Source of the DNA: Verrucomicrobium sp. BvORR106
Lineage (GTDB): Bacteria; Verrucomicrobiota; Verrucomicrobiia; Verrucomicrobiales; Verrucomicrobiaceae
NCBI RefSeq assembly: GCF_000739655.1
Contig: NZ_BATR01000053.1
Location: forward strand, 48,262 to 112,261
DNA length: 64,000 bases
Direction of reading: 5' to 3'
Shown here: positions 57,117 to 64,000 of the stretch, piece after piece
Layout: each line of letters starts with the position of its first letter
How positions within the stretch are numbered: position 1 is the first letter of the stretch
Position numbers and translations under genes: made by a program
Notes under the pieces: generated by a model
What the model saw: the letters and a program-made list of their open reading frames with translations, nothing else
Database searches by the model: none
What the model was told of the DNA's origin: nothing

Positions 57117-57127
57117 ACCTTTTGGTA
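57116..57127. promoter_or_regulatory. TetR-type operator half of a pair (perfect TACC-N4-GGTA)
   Basis: TACCTTTTGGTA has perfect TACC/GGTA arms. It overlaps the preferred tetR start codon, so binding would block tetR expression. Confidence 0.5.
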
Positions 57128-57136
57128 AATTAATCG

Positions 57137-57165
57137 TTGACGTCGAAATGTCCATCGCTGATATG
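57137..57165 (+). promoter_or_regulatory. Likely promoter of the SDR gene
   Basis: TTGACG (57137-57142) is followed after 17 bp by GATATG (57160-57165), a weak -10. It lies between the two TetR-type palindromes and 30 bp upstream of the SDR start. Confidence 0.4.
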
Positions 57166-57167
57166 TG

Positions 57168-57179
57168 TACCATTCAGTA
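57168..57179. promoter_or_regulatory. Second TetR-type operator, imperfect
   Basis: TACCATTCAGTA keeps the TAC/GTA ends of the first palindrome. It is 52 bp from it and just downstream of the proposed -10, well placed to block SDR transcription. Confidence 0.4.
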
Positions 57180-57195
57180 AATAATACGAACGAAC

Positions 57196-57954
57196 ATGAA
57201 AACGGAAACGACTGCTGCCCGACTCGCCAACAAAGTGGCCCTTGTAACTGGAGGATCTCGCGGCATTGGCGAGGCGATCGCCATCCGCCTTGCGGCTGAA
57301 GGCGCCTCCGTGGCCATCACCTACACCAGCGCCAAGGAGAAGGCGGAGGCGGTGGTCAAATCCATCGAGGCCTCTGGTGGCAAGGCATTCGCCATCAAGG
57401 CTGACAGCGGAGACGCCGCAGAAGTGAAGAACGCCGTCGACGAAACGGTGCGCGTTCTCGGTGGTCTCGACATTCTGGTGAACAACGCCGGTGTCGCTCT
57501 CATGGCCCCGCTGGAAGAGTTCAAACTGGAGGACTTCGACCGCACCTTCGCGGTGAACGTGCGCGGTGTGTTTGTGGCCTCCCAGGAAGCTTCCCGCCAC
57601 ATGAAAGAGGGCGGCCGCATCATTATCATCGGCAGCACCAATGCCGACCGCATGCCCTTCGCCGGGGGCGGCGTGTATGCCATGAGCAAAGCGGCTGTCG
57701 CTGGCCTGACCAAAGGGCTGGCTCGCGACCTCGGACCCCGTGGCATCACCGTGACCAATGTCCAGCCGGGCCCCGTGAACACGGACATGAACCCCGAAAC
57801 CGGCCCCTTCGCAGAAAGCCTCAAGAAACTCATGGCTATTGATCGCTACGGCAAGGGCGAAGAGATCGCCGCTTTCGTCGCCTTCCTGGCCAGTGCCGAG
57901 GCGGCTTACATCACCGGCACCAGCTTGACCATTGATGGTGGCTTTGGTGCTTAA
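57196..57954 (+). CDS. Short-chain dehydrogenase/reductase
   Basis: The protein is 252 aa, classical SDR size. The cofactor motif TGGSRGIGEA is near residue 19, with NNAG (about 96-99), the catalytic Ser in IIIGSTNADRM, Tyr and Lys in YAMSKAAVAG, and the C-terminal ITGTSLTIDGGFGA. The pattern resembles FabG-like 3-oxoacyl-ACP reductases, but members divergent from TetR genes usually act on other small carbonyls. Expression is probably released when TetR leaves the adjacent operators. NADP(H) preference is suggested by GGSRG but not proven. Confidence 0.94.
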   Translation: MKTETTAARLANKVALVTGGSRGIGEAIAIRLAAEGASVAITYTSAKEKAEAVVKSIEASGGKAFAIKADSGDAAEVKNAVDETVRVLGGLDILVNNAGVALMAPLEEFKLEDFDRTFAVNVRGVFVASQEASRHMKEGGRIIIIGSTNADRMPFAGGGVYAMSKAAVAGLTKGLARDLGPRGITVTNVQPGPVNTDMNPETGPFAESLKKLMAIDRYGKGEEIAAFVAFLASAEAAYITGTSLTIDGGFGA

Positions 57955-57977
57955 TGGGTGGATGCGAGTGGTAATTT

Positions 57978-58138
57978 AACCACAGAGGCACAGAGAACAC
58001 AGAGGGGGCAAAACCAGACAGGATTGACAAGATTTTGGGCAGATCAACGAGATGGATTCAGGGGCGGGATCGGAGCTCGGATTTTGAGATTTGGATTTTG
58101 AAGTTTGAAGTTTTCCACCCCTCTGCGTCTCTGTGGTT
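57978..58138. repeat. CCACAGAG-type intergenic repeat with inverted ends
   Basis: AACCACAGAGGCACAGAG (57978-57995) and the complement-matching CTCTGCGTCTCTGTGGTT (58121-58138) form 18-bp inverted ends with two mismatches. Inside are GACAGGATTGACAAGATTTT-like and TTTTGAGATTTGGATTTTGA-like stretches. Closely similar motifs are widespread in intergenic DNA of many environmental bacteria. No gene is present. Confidence 0.75.
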
Positions 58139-58192
58139 TGACCTCAGTTTTTGTCCCCCTTCATGATCGTCAGGCGTAATCAGAAATCTCCC

Positions 58193-59413
58193 ATGTCAGA
58201 CTCTCTCTCGCCCCGGCCATCGTGGTTCCCGATTTACCTGCTCTCCGCCGCGGGCTTCACGATTCTGACCACGGAGTTTGTTATTGTGGGGCTGCTCCCG
58301 CCCATGGCGAGGGATTTGAAGGTCACCGTCTCCCAGGCCGGGCTGTTGGTCACTTTGTTCGCCTTCACGGTGGCCATTGTGGGGCCGCCGCTCACGGCGT
58401 GGGTTTCACGGTTTGATCGCAAGCGGCTCTTTGTGGCGACCCTGCTCCTGTTCGCGGTGTCGAACCTCATCGCAGCGCTTTCGCCGAACATCGGCGTCAT
58501 GGCGTTTGCCCGGTTCATTCCGGCCGTCATGCTGCCTGTTTTCTGGTCACTGGCCAGTGAGACTGCCGTGAACATCACTGGGCCAGCGAAGTCGGGGAAG
58601 GCCATCTTCATGGTCTCGTTTGGCATCGTGGTCGCCACCATCTTTGGCATTCCCATCGGCACGCTCATCTCAGACGCGTTTGGCTGGCGGGTGGCCTTTG
58701 GGGCGCTGGCCGTTCTGGCTCTCGCCAAGGCCGTGCTGCTGCAGCTCTTCATGCCGGCGGTACATCCTCATGAGGAACCCGTTTCCGTGAACCGCCAGCT
58801 GGCGGTACTGAAAGATCCTCTGATCGTCGGGCACGTGATCCTGTCCATGCTCGTTTTCGCAGGCATGTTCACCGCCTACACGTATCTGGCAGACATCCTG
58901 GAGAAGCTGGCCAGGTTCGATGGCTCAACGGTGGGCTGGTGTCTCATGGGCTTCGGCGCGGTGGGCCTCCTCGGGAACTGGCTTTCCAGCCGCATCGTGG
59001 ACAAGCGACCGCTCGGTGTGACCCTTCTCTTCGGCAGCCCCATGGTCGTCGCCATGGCCGTGCTCGTGCCGGTGATCCATCAGCACGCCTTGCTGGGCAT
59101 CGTGCTGGTTGTGTGGGGGATTTGCCAGGCCGCACTCTTTACGGGATCCCATGTGAGGGTCATGAAGGCCGTCACCCAGGCTCCGGCCCTGGGGGCTTCG
59201 TTGAACATCTCTGGTGCCAATATCGGCATCGGCCTTGGAGCCATCGTCGGTGGGCGGGTGCTGGACTCCTACGGCCTTGCAAACGTCGGCCTCGCCGCGG
59301 CCATCGTGGTGGTGCTGGCATTGACTACGACTTTGGTGCTTGTCAACGTGACGCGATCCAAGGCAAAAGCTTCGACGGCAACCTTGCCGCAGGGGTGCGC
59401 TGATTGTTCGTGA
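58193..59413 (+). CDS. MFS-family exporter (AraJ/YdhP-like)
   Basis: The protein is 406 aa from ATG 58193 (MSDSLSPRPSWFPIYLLSAA); ATG 58163 is also in frame. Twelve hydrophobic segments are present. TM1-2 contain TTEFVIVGLLPPMARDL, and the loop 2-3 motif reads SRFDRKRL, as in drug:proton antiporters of the AraJ/PbuE group. The C-terminus has a Cys pair (CADCS). It probably exports a sugar or drug-like compound. It follows the SDR gene on the same strand, but the intervening repeat at 57978-58138 makes cotranscription doubtful. Confidence 0.92.
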   Translation: MSDSLSPRPSWFPIYLLSAAGFTILTTEFVIVGLLPPMARDLKVTVSQAGLLVTLFAFTVAIVGPPLTAWVSRFDRKRLFVATLLLFAVSNLIAALSPNIGVMAFARFIPAVMLPVFWSLASETAVNITGPAKSGKAIFMVSFGIVVATIFGIPIGTLISDAFGWRVAFGALAVLALAKAVLLQLFMPAVHPHEEPVSVNRQLAVLKDPLIVGHVILSMLVFAGMFTAYTYLADILEKLARFDGSTVGWCLMGFGAVGLLGNWLSSRIVDKRPLGVTLLFGSPMVVAMAVLVPVIHQHALLGIVLVVWGICQAALFTGSHVRVMKAVTQAPALGASLNISGANIGIGLGAIVGGRVLDSYGLANVGLAAAIVVVLALTTTLVLVNVTRSKAKASTATLPQGCADCS

Positions 59414-59499
59414 GGTGGGCCGATTTCTCGCAAAGTACATTGCCAAATTGCGACAGGCGCAATGGACTTAGTGCCGTGAAAGGATACTATGGCGGCGTA

Positions 59500-60153
59500 A
59501 TGAATGACCGGCACTTCTGGCTCGAATTGACCGATGAAGCTCAGAGGTTGAGTGGTCTCTATTTTTCTGGCCGGGAGCGTGAGGTGTTCGATTCGATCAA
59601 CGAACTGATGGAGAAGCACCGGCTTCCTTTCTGTTTTGACATTTGGACGGAGAAGGATGTGATTTCTCTGATCTTCTCTCCAGAGGGAGATCTTGAAACC
59701 GCATCAGCGATCGACACCTTCACGAAGGCTGCGCCAACTGTTCCTGGATGGAGCATCCAATCGCGAAGATCCGCCAAGGGTCCGATGGACGTGCGGGCCA
59801 TTCTGAGGAATCTCTATTTCGTGGATCCAGCGGATTCCAGATTCATGTTCTCAGGTGAGGAGAAGAGAGTCTTGAAAATCTTCCTGCCCGAGAGATCGAA
59901 TCTGACCCGCGAAGAATGCGTCGCTTTTGGGGATTTCTTGCTCTGGCACGCTTTTGGTGAAGGGCTTGTGATGACAGTAGGTTTGTCATCCGAAGTGCAC
60001 CTGGGCATTCCTGAGGTTCAAGAGCTTTTGACGTTCGAAGCGGCCATTGACGAAGTTCGAGCATTCTTGAATCAGGCGCAGAGTCGGGGTGAGGAATCGG
60101 ACAACCCTGCATCAAGCTCGGGTAGCGGTCACGGTGTGCCAGTTGCTTCGTGA
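59500..60153 (+). CDS. Hypothetical protein resembling DUF695/immunity-type proteins
   Basis: The protein is 217 aa from ATG 59500; the longer frame to 59404 overlaps the MFS gene. No signal or membrane segment is seen. The early part alternates acidic helices and strands, with HRLPFCFDIWTEKDVISLIF and then APTVPGWSIQSRRSAKG. This strand-P-G-W pattern recurs in DUF695-like and polymorphic-toxin immunity proteins. The C-terminus is Ser/Gly-rich and probably disordered. GC content is lower than in flanking genes, suggesting recent arrival. No toxin gene is adjacent. The family assignment is tentative. Confidence 0.7.
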   Translation: MNDRHFWLELTDEAQRLSGLYFSGREREVFDSINELMEKHRLPFCFDIWTEKDVISLIFSPEGDLETASAIDTFTKAAPTVPGWSIQSRRSAKGPMDVRAILRNLYFVDPADSRFMFSGEEKRVLKIFLPERSNLTREECVAFGDFLLWHAFGEGLVMTVGLSSEVHLGIPEVQELLTFEAAIDEVRAFLNQAQSRGEESDNPASSSGSGHGVPVAS

Positions 60154-60193
60154 TTTCACTTTAACGGGAAACAGCATCCCAAACCTATTTACT

Positions 60194-62176
60194 TCAGACC
60201 CCAATCAATGACTTCCTCCTTCGGGTGAACAACACCCCTGCACCCCCAAAAATCAAAAGACACCCAGTAAGAGGCTCCGGCACGGCAGACACTTGAATCG
60301 TCACGTCATTCCCACCGAGAAGCGAGTTGGTGGCGGCATTCCCGGTATAGCCAATGTCCACAGTGAGGCCCAGGTCCGCGAACGTCGCCCGACCCTCCAG
60401 GATGTATTGGGTGTAGGTGGTGCCATCCAGCATCACGTTCAAGAAGTCGAACTGTCCAAGAACCGAAGAGCTATCGAGGTTGAAGAGGAAATAATTCGCC
60501 TCGGGATCTGTCCCGTCCAGATCGTGAAAGTAGGCCATGGTGGAGGCCGTGAGTTGCAGTTCCAGGGTAGTACCCGTCCCGAACTTCAGATTTCCCGTGA
60601 GGGCAATCTGATCGTGGTCCTGCCCGGCAACGGGAGACTCTCCGAGCGAGACGGGGGCACCCAGGGTGAACTTGGCGGTCGATCCCGTTTTGTACTCCAG
60701 ATTGGCCCCCGAGAAGATCTTTGAGTTTCCGGGATGCGTGGCCCCGCCGCTTTCCACGGTGATGTTGCCCGTGACGCGGCCACTGCCGCCCAAGGTCCCC
60801 GTGCCACTCACCGTCACCGCCCCTGTCCCGGTGCCTGAACCCGTGGTGTTGTTTACCCGAAGAGTGCCCCCGGTGATGGCGGTGCCGCCCTGGTACGTGC
60901 TGGCGGCCGTCAGGATGGTGGTGCCTGCAAGATGCTGCACTTTCGTACTGCCGCTGATCAAGATGCCGCTGTTGGCTGCATTCGTGAACTGGTAAACGGT
61001 TTCATTGTGGTTGAAGAGGATGGTGGAGTCGGCAGGAGGCACCAGACTATTGGAGTAAGTCCAACCATACACTTCGGCAACGTTCAACTTCCCTGCGACT
61101 CCCCCGGTGCCAATGCGCAGTAGCCCAACACTGGAGGGCGTACCGGGGTTGGTGCTCGTCGGCATGCCCCCTATGGTCAGTTTGCCATCACCCGTTCCTA
61201 ATGCGGAACCTGTCTTTGAAACGCTGACCACCGCCCCCTCAGAAACCGTCAGGGTTCCCTTCCCGCTGGAATCACCAAGCGTGAGATCCCCGACCACATT
61301 CATCTGTGAATCTGCGCCAGTCACCGTCATGGCACCTTCCTCGTTCAAGTAGGAGCCGATAAAACTGTTGCCGCGGGCGTTGATGACACCGCCCGCACTG
61401 ACGACGGCAGAGTTGGTTGCGGTGCTGTCGATTCTGATCCCTCCTGTCAGGTCCAACGTGGCCGCAGCCTGGGTAAAGGTATCTTTTCCGGTCACCACCA
61501 GGCTGCTGCCTCTGTTGACAGCAAAGATGTTGGTCGAAACGGTGCCTCCGTTGCTGATCGTGAAACTCGCGGTGCGATTGTTGGAAGAGTTGCCAACGCC
61601 CATCCCCATACTGGGGCTTTCCCATTTCGAACCTGCACCGTCCACCAATACGGAAACGACCCCGGAAGTGCTGCCGATGCTTGTCGTCGAAATTGTGGGT
61701 AGAGTCGGAACGCCGGTACTGGTGAGCACAGCCCCTGAACGGATGTTGAGGCTGGCGCTTCCTGTCGATCCCAGTGTGATCGATCTGCTGACCGTCATGG
61801 TTGCGCCCATCTCAAGATTCAAGGTGCCCTGACCGAATTGGCCGATCAATAGCTCATTGCTGAGAGTCAGGGTTGTGCCACTGCCAGTCACGGTCACGGT
61901 TCCTGGTCCAGAGTAGCGTCCCACACGCAGAGCACCTACGCCAAGACTCGAGGCTTCATTAACTAGGAGGCTGCCAGCACCAGCATGGCCGATCGCAGTT
62001 TCGGACGCTGTCGAGTAGGTGCTTCCTTCGTACTCAATCTTGGCTATCGCCTTCGTCGTTGGCAGCGACAGGGCTAAAGTCACAAACAAACCGAGGCCAT
62101 GTCGAAGTCCGTCCAACCACTCTCTCCCGGGTCCCTTCTGCCCAGGCCTTTGGTGGAGAGCGATGCGATGTTTCAT
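60194..62176 (-). CDS. PATR-repeat surface protein with PEP-CTERM sorting signal
   Basis: The protein is 660 aa from ATG 62176 (MKHRIALHQRPGQKGPGREW), with a long signal region ending near TKAIA. The body is Gly/Ser/Thr-rich beta-helix of the autotransporter-passenger type; a PATR-like unit is clear around TYQGGTAITGGTLRVNNT. The C-terminus is a PEP-CTERM signal: VPEPLTGCLL, a hydrophobic stretch and RRRKS. PEP-CTERM proteins are processed by exosortase and usually displayed with exopolysaccharide; no exosortase gene is in the window. It is divergent from the histidine kinase gene at 62335. Confidence 0.9.
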   Translation of the reverse strand: MKHRIALHQRPGQKGPGREWLDGLRHGLGLFVTLALSLPTTKAIAKIEYEGSTYSTASETAIGHAGAGSLLVNEASSLGVGALRVGRYSGPGTVTVTGSGTTLTLSNELLIGQFGQGTLNLEMGATMTVSRSITLGSTGSASLNIRSGAVLTSTGVPTLPTISTTSIGSTSGVVSVLVDGAGSKWESPSMGMGVGNSSNNRTASFTISNGGTVSTNIFAVNRGSSLVVTGKDTFTQAAATLDLTGGIRIDSTATNSAVVSAGGVINARGNSFIGSYLNEEGAMTVTGADSQMNVVGDLTLGDSSGKGTLTVSEGAVVSVSKTGSALGTGDGKLTIGGMPTSTNPGTPSSVGLLRIGTGGVAGKLNVAEVYGWTYSNSLVPPADSTILFNHNETVYQFTNAANSGILISGSTKVQHLAGTTILTAASTYQGGTAITGGTLRVNNTTGSGTGTGAVTVSGTGTLGGSGRVTGNITVESGGATHPGNSKIFSGANLEYKTGSTAKFTLGAPVSLGESPVAGQDHDQIALTGNLKFGTGTTLELQLTASTMAYFHDLDGTDPEANYFLFNLDSSSVLGQFDFLNVMLDGTTYTQYILEGRATFADLGLTVDIGYTGNAATNSLLGGNDVTIQVSAVPEPLTGCLLIFGGAGVLFTRRRKSLIGV

Positions 62177-62334
62177 AATCAGTCGAGGGGTTGATGCCGG
62201 CATGGAAAAACAAGCAGACCTCCATCTATGCTGGTGCGGGCCATGGGGCTCAACTCGCCAAACCCAGTAGCGACTACGGGGTTTTTTGGGCCGTGGCACT
62301 TGCGTTGGGCGCGAATACGGAGAGGCTGGAAAAA

Positions 62335-64000
62335 ATGAAATCCCAGCGTCCCACTCCGTGGCCCGCATTCACGGTGGTGCCGTTGATTGTGATGCTGTTG
62401 CTGGCCTGGCTGTTGCTGGGCTACGCGGGCAGCAGGCCGGGAGCGCAGGCCCTGCCCGGCCATTCCGGCTTCTCCGTGGAGTATCTCGACGACTGGCAGG
62501 AGAAGTTGATCTTGTCCCAGGTGGAAGCGATCCGCGCCGAAGAATGGACAGCATGGCCTGGTGAAAATGTCGCGGTGTCCGGGCGCACCAGGGCCTTGTG
62601 GGTGAAGGTGCGCCTGCACAACCCCAGCCCCACCACGAGCCTGGAAGGTATCCTGGAGAACGACGACTACTTTGCCGACCAGGTGGAATTCTGGGTCAAG
62701 GAGCCAACCTCTCCGCCTGGGTCTTTCATTTCAAGCGAACTCACGGGGGAAGGTGTGCCGGTGACGGACAAAAAGTTCAAGGGGCGCGAAGCAGCCATCT
62801 CTGTGACGCTTCCCGCTTCGACCAGCAGATTGGTGTACGTTAGACTGGAGAACTATTTCAATCCCTACGCCCGACTCGTATGGTGGCCGGATGCCATCGC
62901 TTTTCACGAAGCGCGACTCCGCAACGGGCTGGCAGAGGGAGTTTACCTTGGCGGCATCCTGGCATTGTGGGGCTACAATGTGATGCTGTGGCTTCGCTTG
63001 CGCCAACCGGACATCGGCTGGTACGCCATGTATCTTGGCTCCATGGTGGGGTTCATGATTTTGGCGAGAGCGATGCTGCCTGCGGTCGGGGTGCCTTTAG
63101 CTTCACCGCACTTGGAGAAAGTCCTGACCTTGATGATCGCCCTCGTCGGCGGCAGTCTCACCCAGTTTGCAAGAGTCTTTCTGGAGGTGCGGACCTCATT
63201 TCCTAGGGCTAGCATCTGGATGCAGCGGTGGGGTGCTCTTCTGGTCTTGATCGCCGTGGTCTCTCTGTTCGTGCCCTGGGTCGCTGCCTCAGGGTTGCCT
63301 CTCCTGATTGTCTGCATCGGGCTCACCCATGTCTTTCTGCTGACGGTGGCATTCTGCATGTGGCGCACCCGGAGACGCCAGGTTCGCTTTTTTCTGCTGT
63401 CCTTTGGCTGCCTTTTTGCAGGCTCCCTTCCGATGGTCGCCGTGTGGTTTGTGGACTCCCTGTACCGGGATGTTGGCATGCGGGGACTGATGATCGGCTC
63501 GGCCCTGGAGATGCTTCTCCTCTCCCTGGCTGTGGCCGACCGTTTTGCACGGGCACAAGAGTCCCTCGTCGAAGAGACCGAGCACCGGCGCATGATCGAG
63601 GAAACGTATGCCGACGAGTTGGAGGAGGAGGTGCGTGAGCGCACCCGCGAACTCCAGGCGGCCAATGCCGACAAAGACCGCATGCTGTCTGTGATTGGGC
63701 ACGATCTTCGGAGCCCCCTTACTGGGCTGATGCGTGCCGCAGAAATCACGGAAGGAGATTTTTCAAAAGACGCCGCGCGTACCAGCCGCGCTCTGCTCCT
63801 CATGATCGAAGACCTCGTGCTCTGGGCCCGGCTGCGGGCGGGCAAACCGGCGATCTCGGCTCATCCCGCTCCCTTGTTGATGGCTCCGGCGGTGGCCTTG
63901 CACCAGTCCCTGGCCGAGCAGGCAGATCTGACCCTGGTGCAGGAGGCGCCGGCGGATCTCTGGGTTGAGACGGATCTCGTGCTGACTCAAACCCTGGTAC
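62335..64000 (+). CDS. 7TMR-DISM sensor histidine kinase, 3'-truncated by the window
   Basis: The first 555 codons of a large kinase; the frame runs off the window end. From ATG 62335: a membrane segment (VVPLIVMLLLAWLLLGY), a periplasmic 7TMR-DISM extracellular domain of about 170 residues (ALWVKVRLHNPSPT), seven TM helices (7TM-DISM, from GLAEGVYLGGILALWGYNVM onward), a coiled coil with EEEVRERTRELQAANADKDR, then HisKA with H456 in VIGHDLRSPLTG. The ATPase domain begins at the end of the window. The periplasmic domain is jelly-roll-like and probably binds carbohydrate. It may control the divergent surface protein, which is inference from position. Confidence 0.92.
   Translation, partial: MKSQRPTPWPAFTVVPLIVMLLLAWLLLGYAGSRPGAQALPGHSGFSVEYLDDWQEKLILSQVEAIRAEEWTAWPGENVAVSGRTRALWVKVRLHNPSPTTSLEGILENDDYFADQVEFWVKEPTSPPGSFISSELTGEGVPVTDKKFKGREAAISVTLPASTSRLVYVRLENYFNPYARLVWWPDAIAFHEARLRNGLAEGVYLGGILALWGYNVMLWLRLRQPDIGWYAMYLGSMVGFMILARAMLPAVGVPLASPHLEKVLTLMIALVGGSLTQFARVFLEVRTSFPRASIWMQRWGALLVLIAVVSLFVPWVAASGLPLLIVCIGLTHVFLLTVAFCMWRTRRRQVRFFLLSFGCLFAGSLPMVAVWFVDSLYRDVGMRGLMIGSALEMLLLSLAVADRFARAQESLVEETEHRRMIEETYADELEEEVRERTRELQAANADKDRMLSVIGHDLRSPLTGLMRAAEITEGDFSKDAARTSRALLLMIEDLVLWARLRAGKPAISAHPAPLLMAPAVALHQSLAEQADLTLVQEAPADLWVETDLVLTQTLV

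Overview
The window is GC-rich (about 62% by eye) bacterial chromosome and looks like the Verrucomicrobia, probably a Verrucomicrobium, Prosthecobacter or Roseimicrobium relative. Evidence for this is the DUF1501 / DUF1549-DUF1553 / Planctomycete-type cytochrome c cassette, five secreted S1 sulfatases, two DUF5069 proteins, a PATR/PEP-CTERM surface protein and the frequent lack of Shine-Dalgarno sites. This placement is inferred from gene content; no rRNA or tRNA gene was found in the window.

Layout. 1-6.6 kb: a plus-strand DUF1501, DUF1549/DUF1553 and cytochrome c/WD40/PPC operon of secreted proteins. 6.6-13.5 kb: a minus-strand run of valS, a squalene-hopene-type cyclase, an acylneuraminate cytidylyltransferase-like enzyme and an unrecognised protein. 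13.6-15.7 kb: an HtrA-like protease followed by a homologue that has lost its triad. 15.9-17.5 kb: an ABC-F ATPase. 18.2-25.5 kb: a 2.4 kilo-residue SpvB/VCBS/RHS protein with an unrecognised C-terminal tip and no visible immunity gene. 26.1-30.6 kb: a Tat-signal pyruvyl-transferase-like protein, a histidine phosphatase and a GH15 glucoamylase. 30.7-32.7 kb: small genes, including a Phd-type antitoxin whose ParE/RelE toxin is frameshifted. 32.8-44.2 kb: two secreted hydrolases, then a sulfatase/SGNH-esterase operon interrupted by a RAYT (IS200-like) element. 44.4-47.8 kb: a GNAT-aminotransferase fusion, DoxX, DUF5069 and MOSC proteins. 47.8-54.5 kb: a two-component system divergent from an RND efflux pump. 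54.6-60.2 kb: a second DUF5069 gene, a gene-less hairpin repeat, EamA and TetR genes divergent from an SDR, an MFS exporter and an immunity-like orphan. 60.2-64 kb: a PATR/PEP-CTERM protein and the start of a 7TMR-DISM histidine kinase cut by the window end.

How it fits together. The first operon, the sulfatases, the SGNH esterases and the glucoamylase suggest a polysaccharide degrader acting mainly outside the cytoplasm. Regulation appears local: direct repeats suited to an OmpR-family regulator lie between the two-component system and the RND pump, two TetR-type palindromes lie between tetR and the SDR, and an 18-bp palindrome lies at the head of the sulfatase operon. The most interesting non-coding signal is a three-hairpin inverted-repeat module. 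It flanks the RAYT gene at 36.3-37.1 kb and recurs without a gene at 55.1-55.4 kb, with nearly the same spacing but different sequence.
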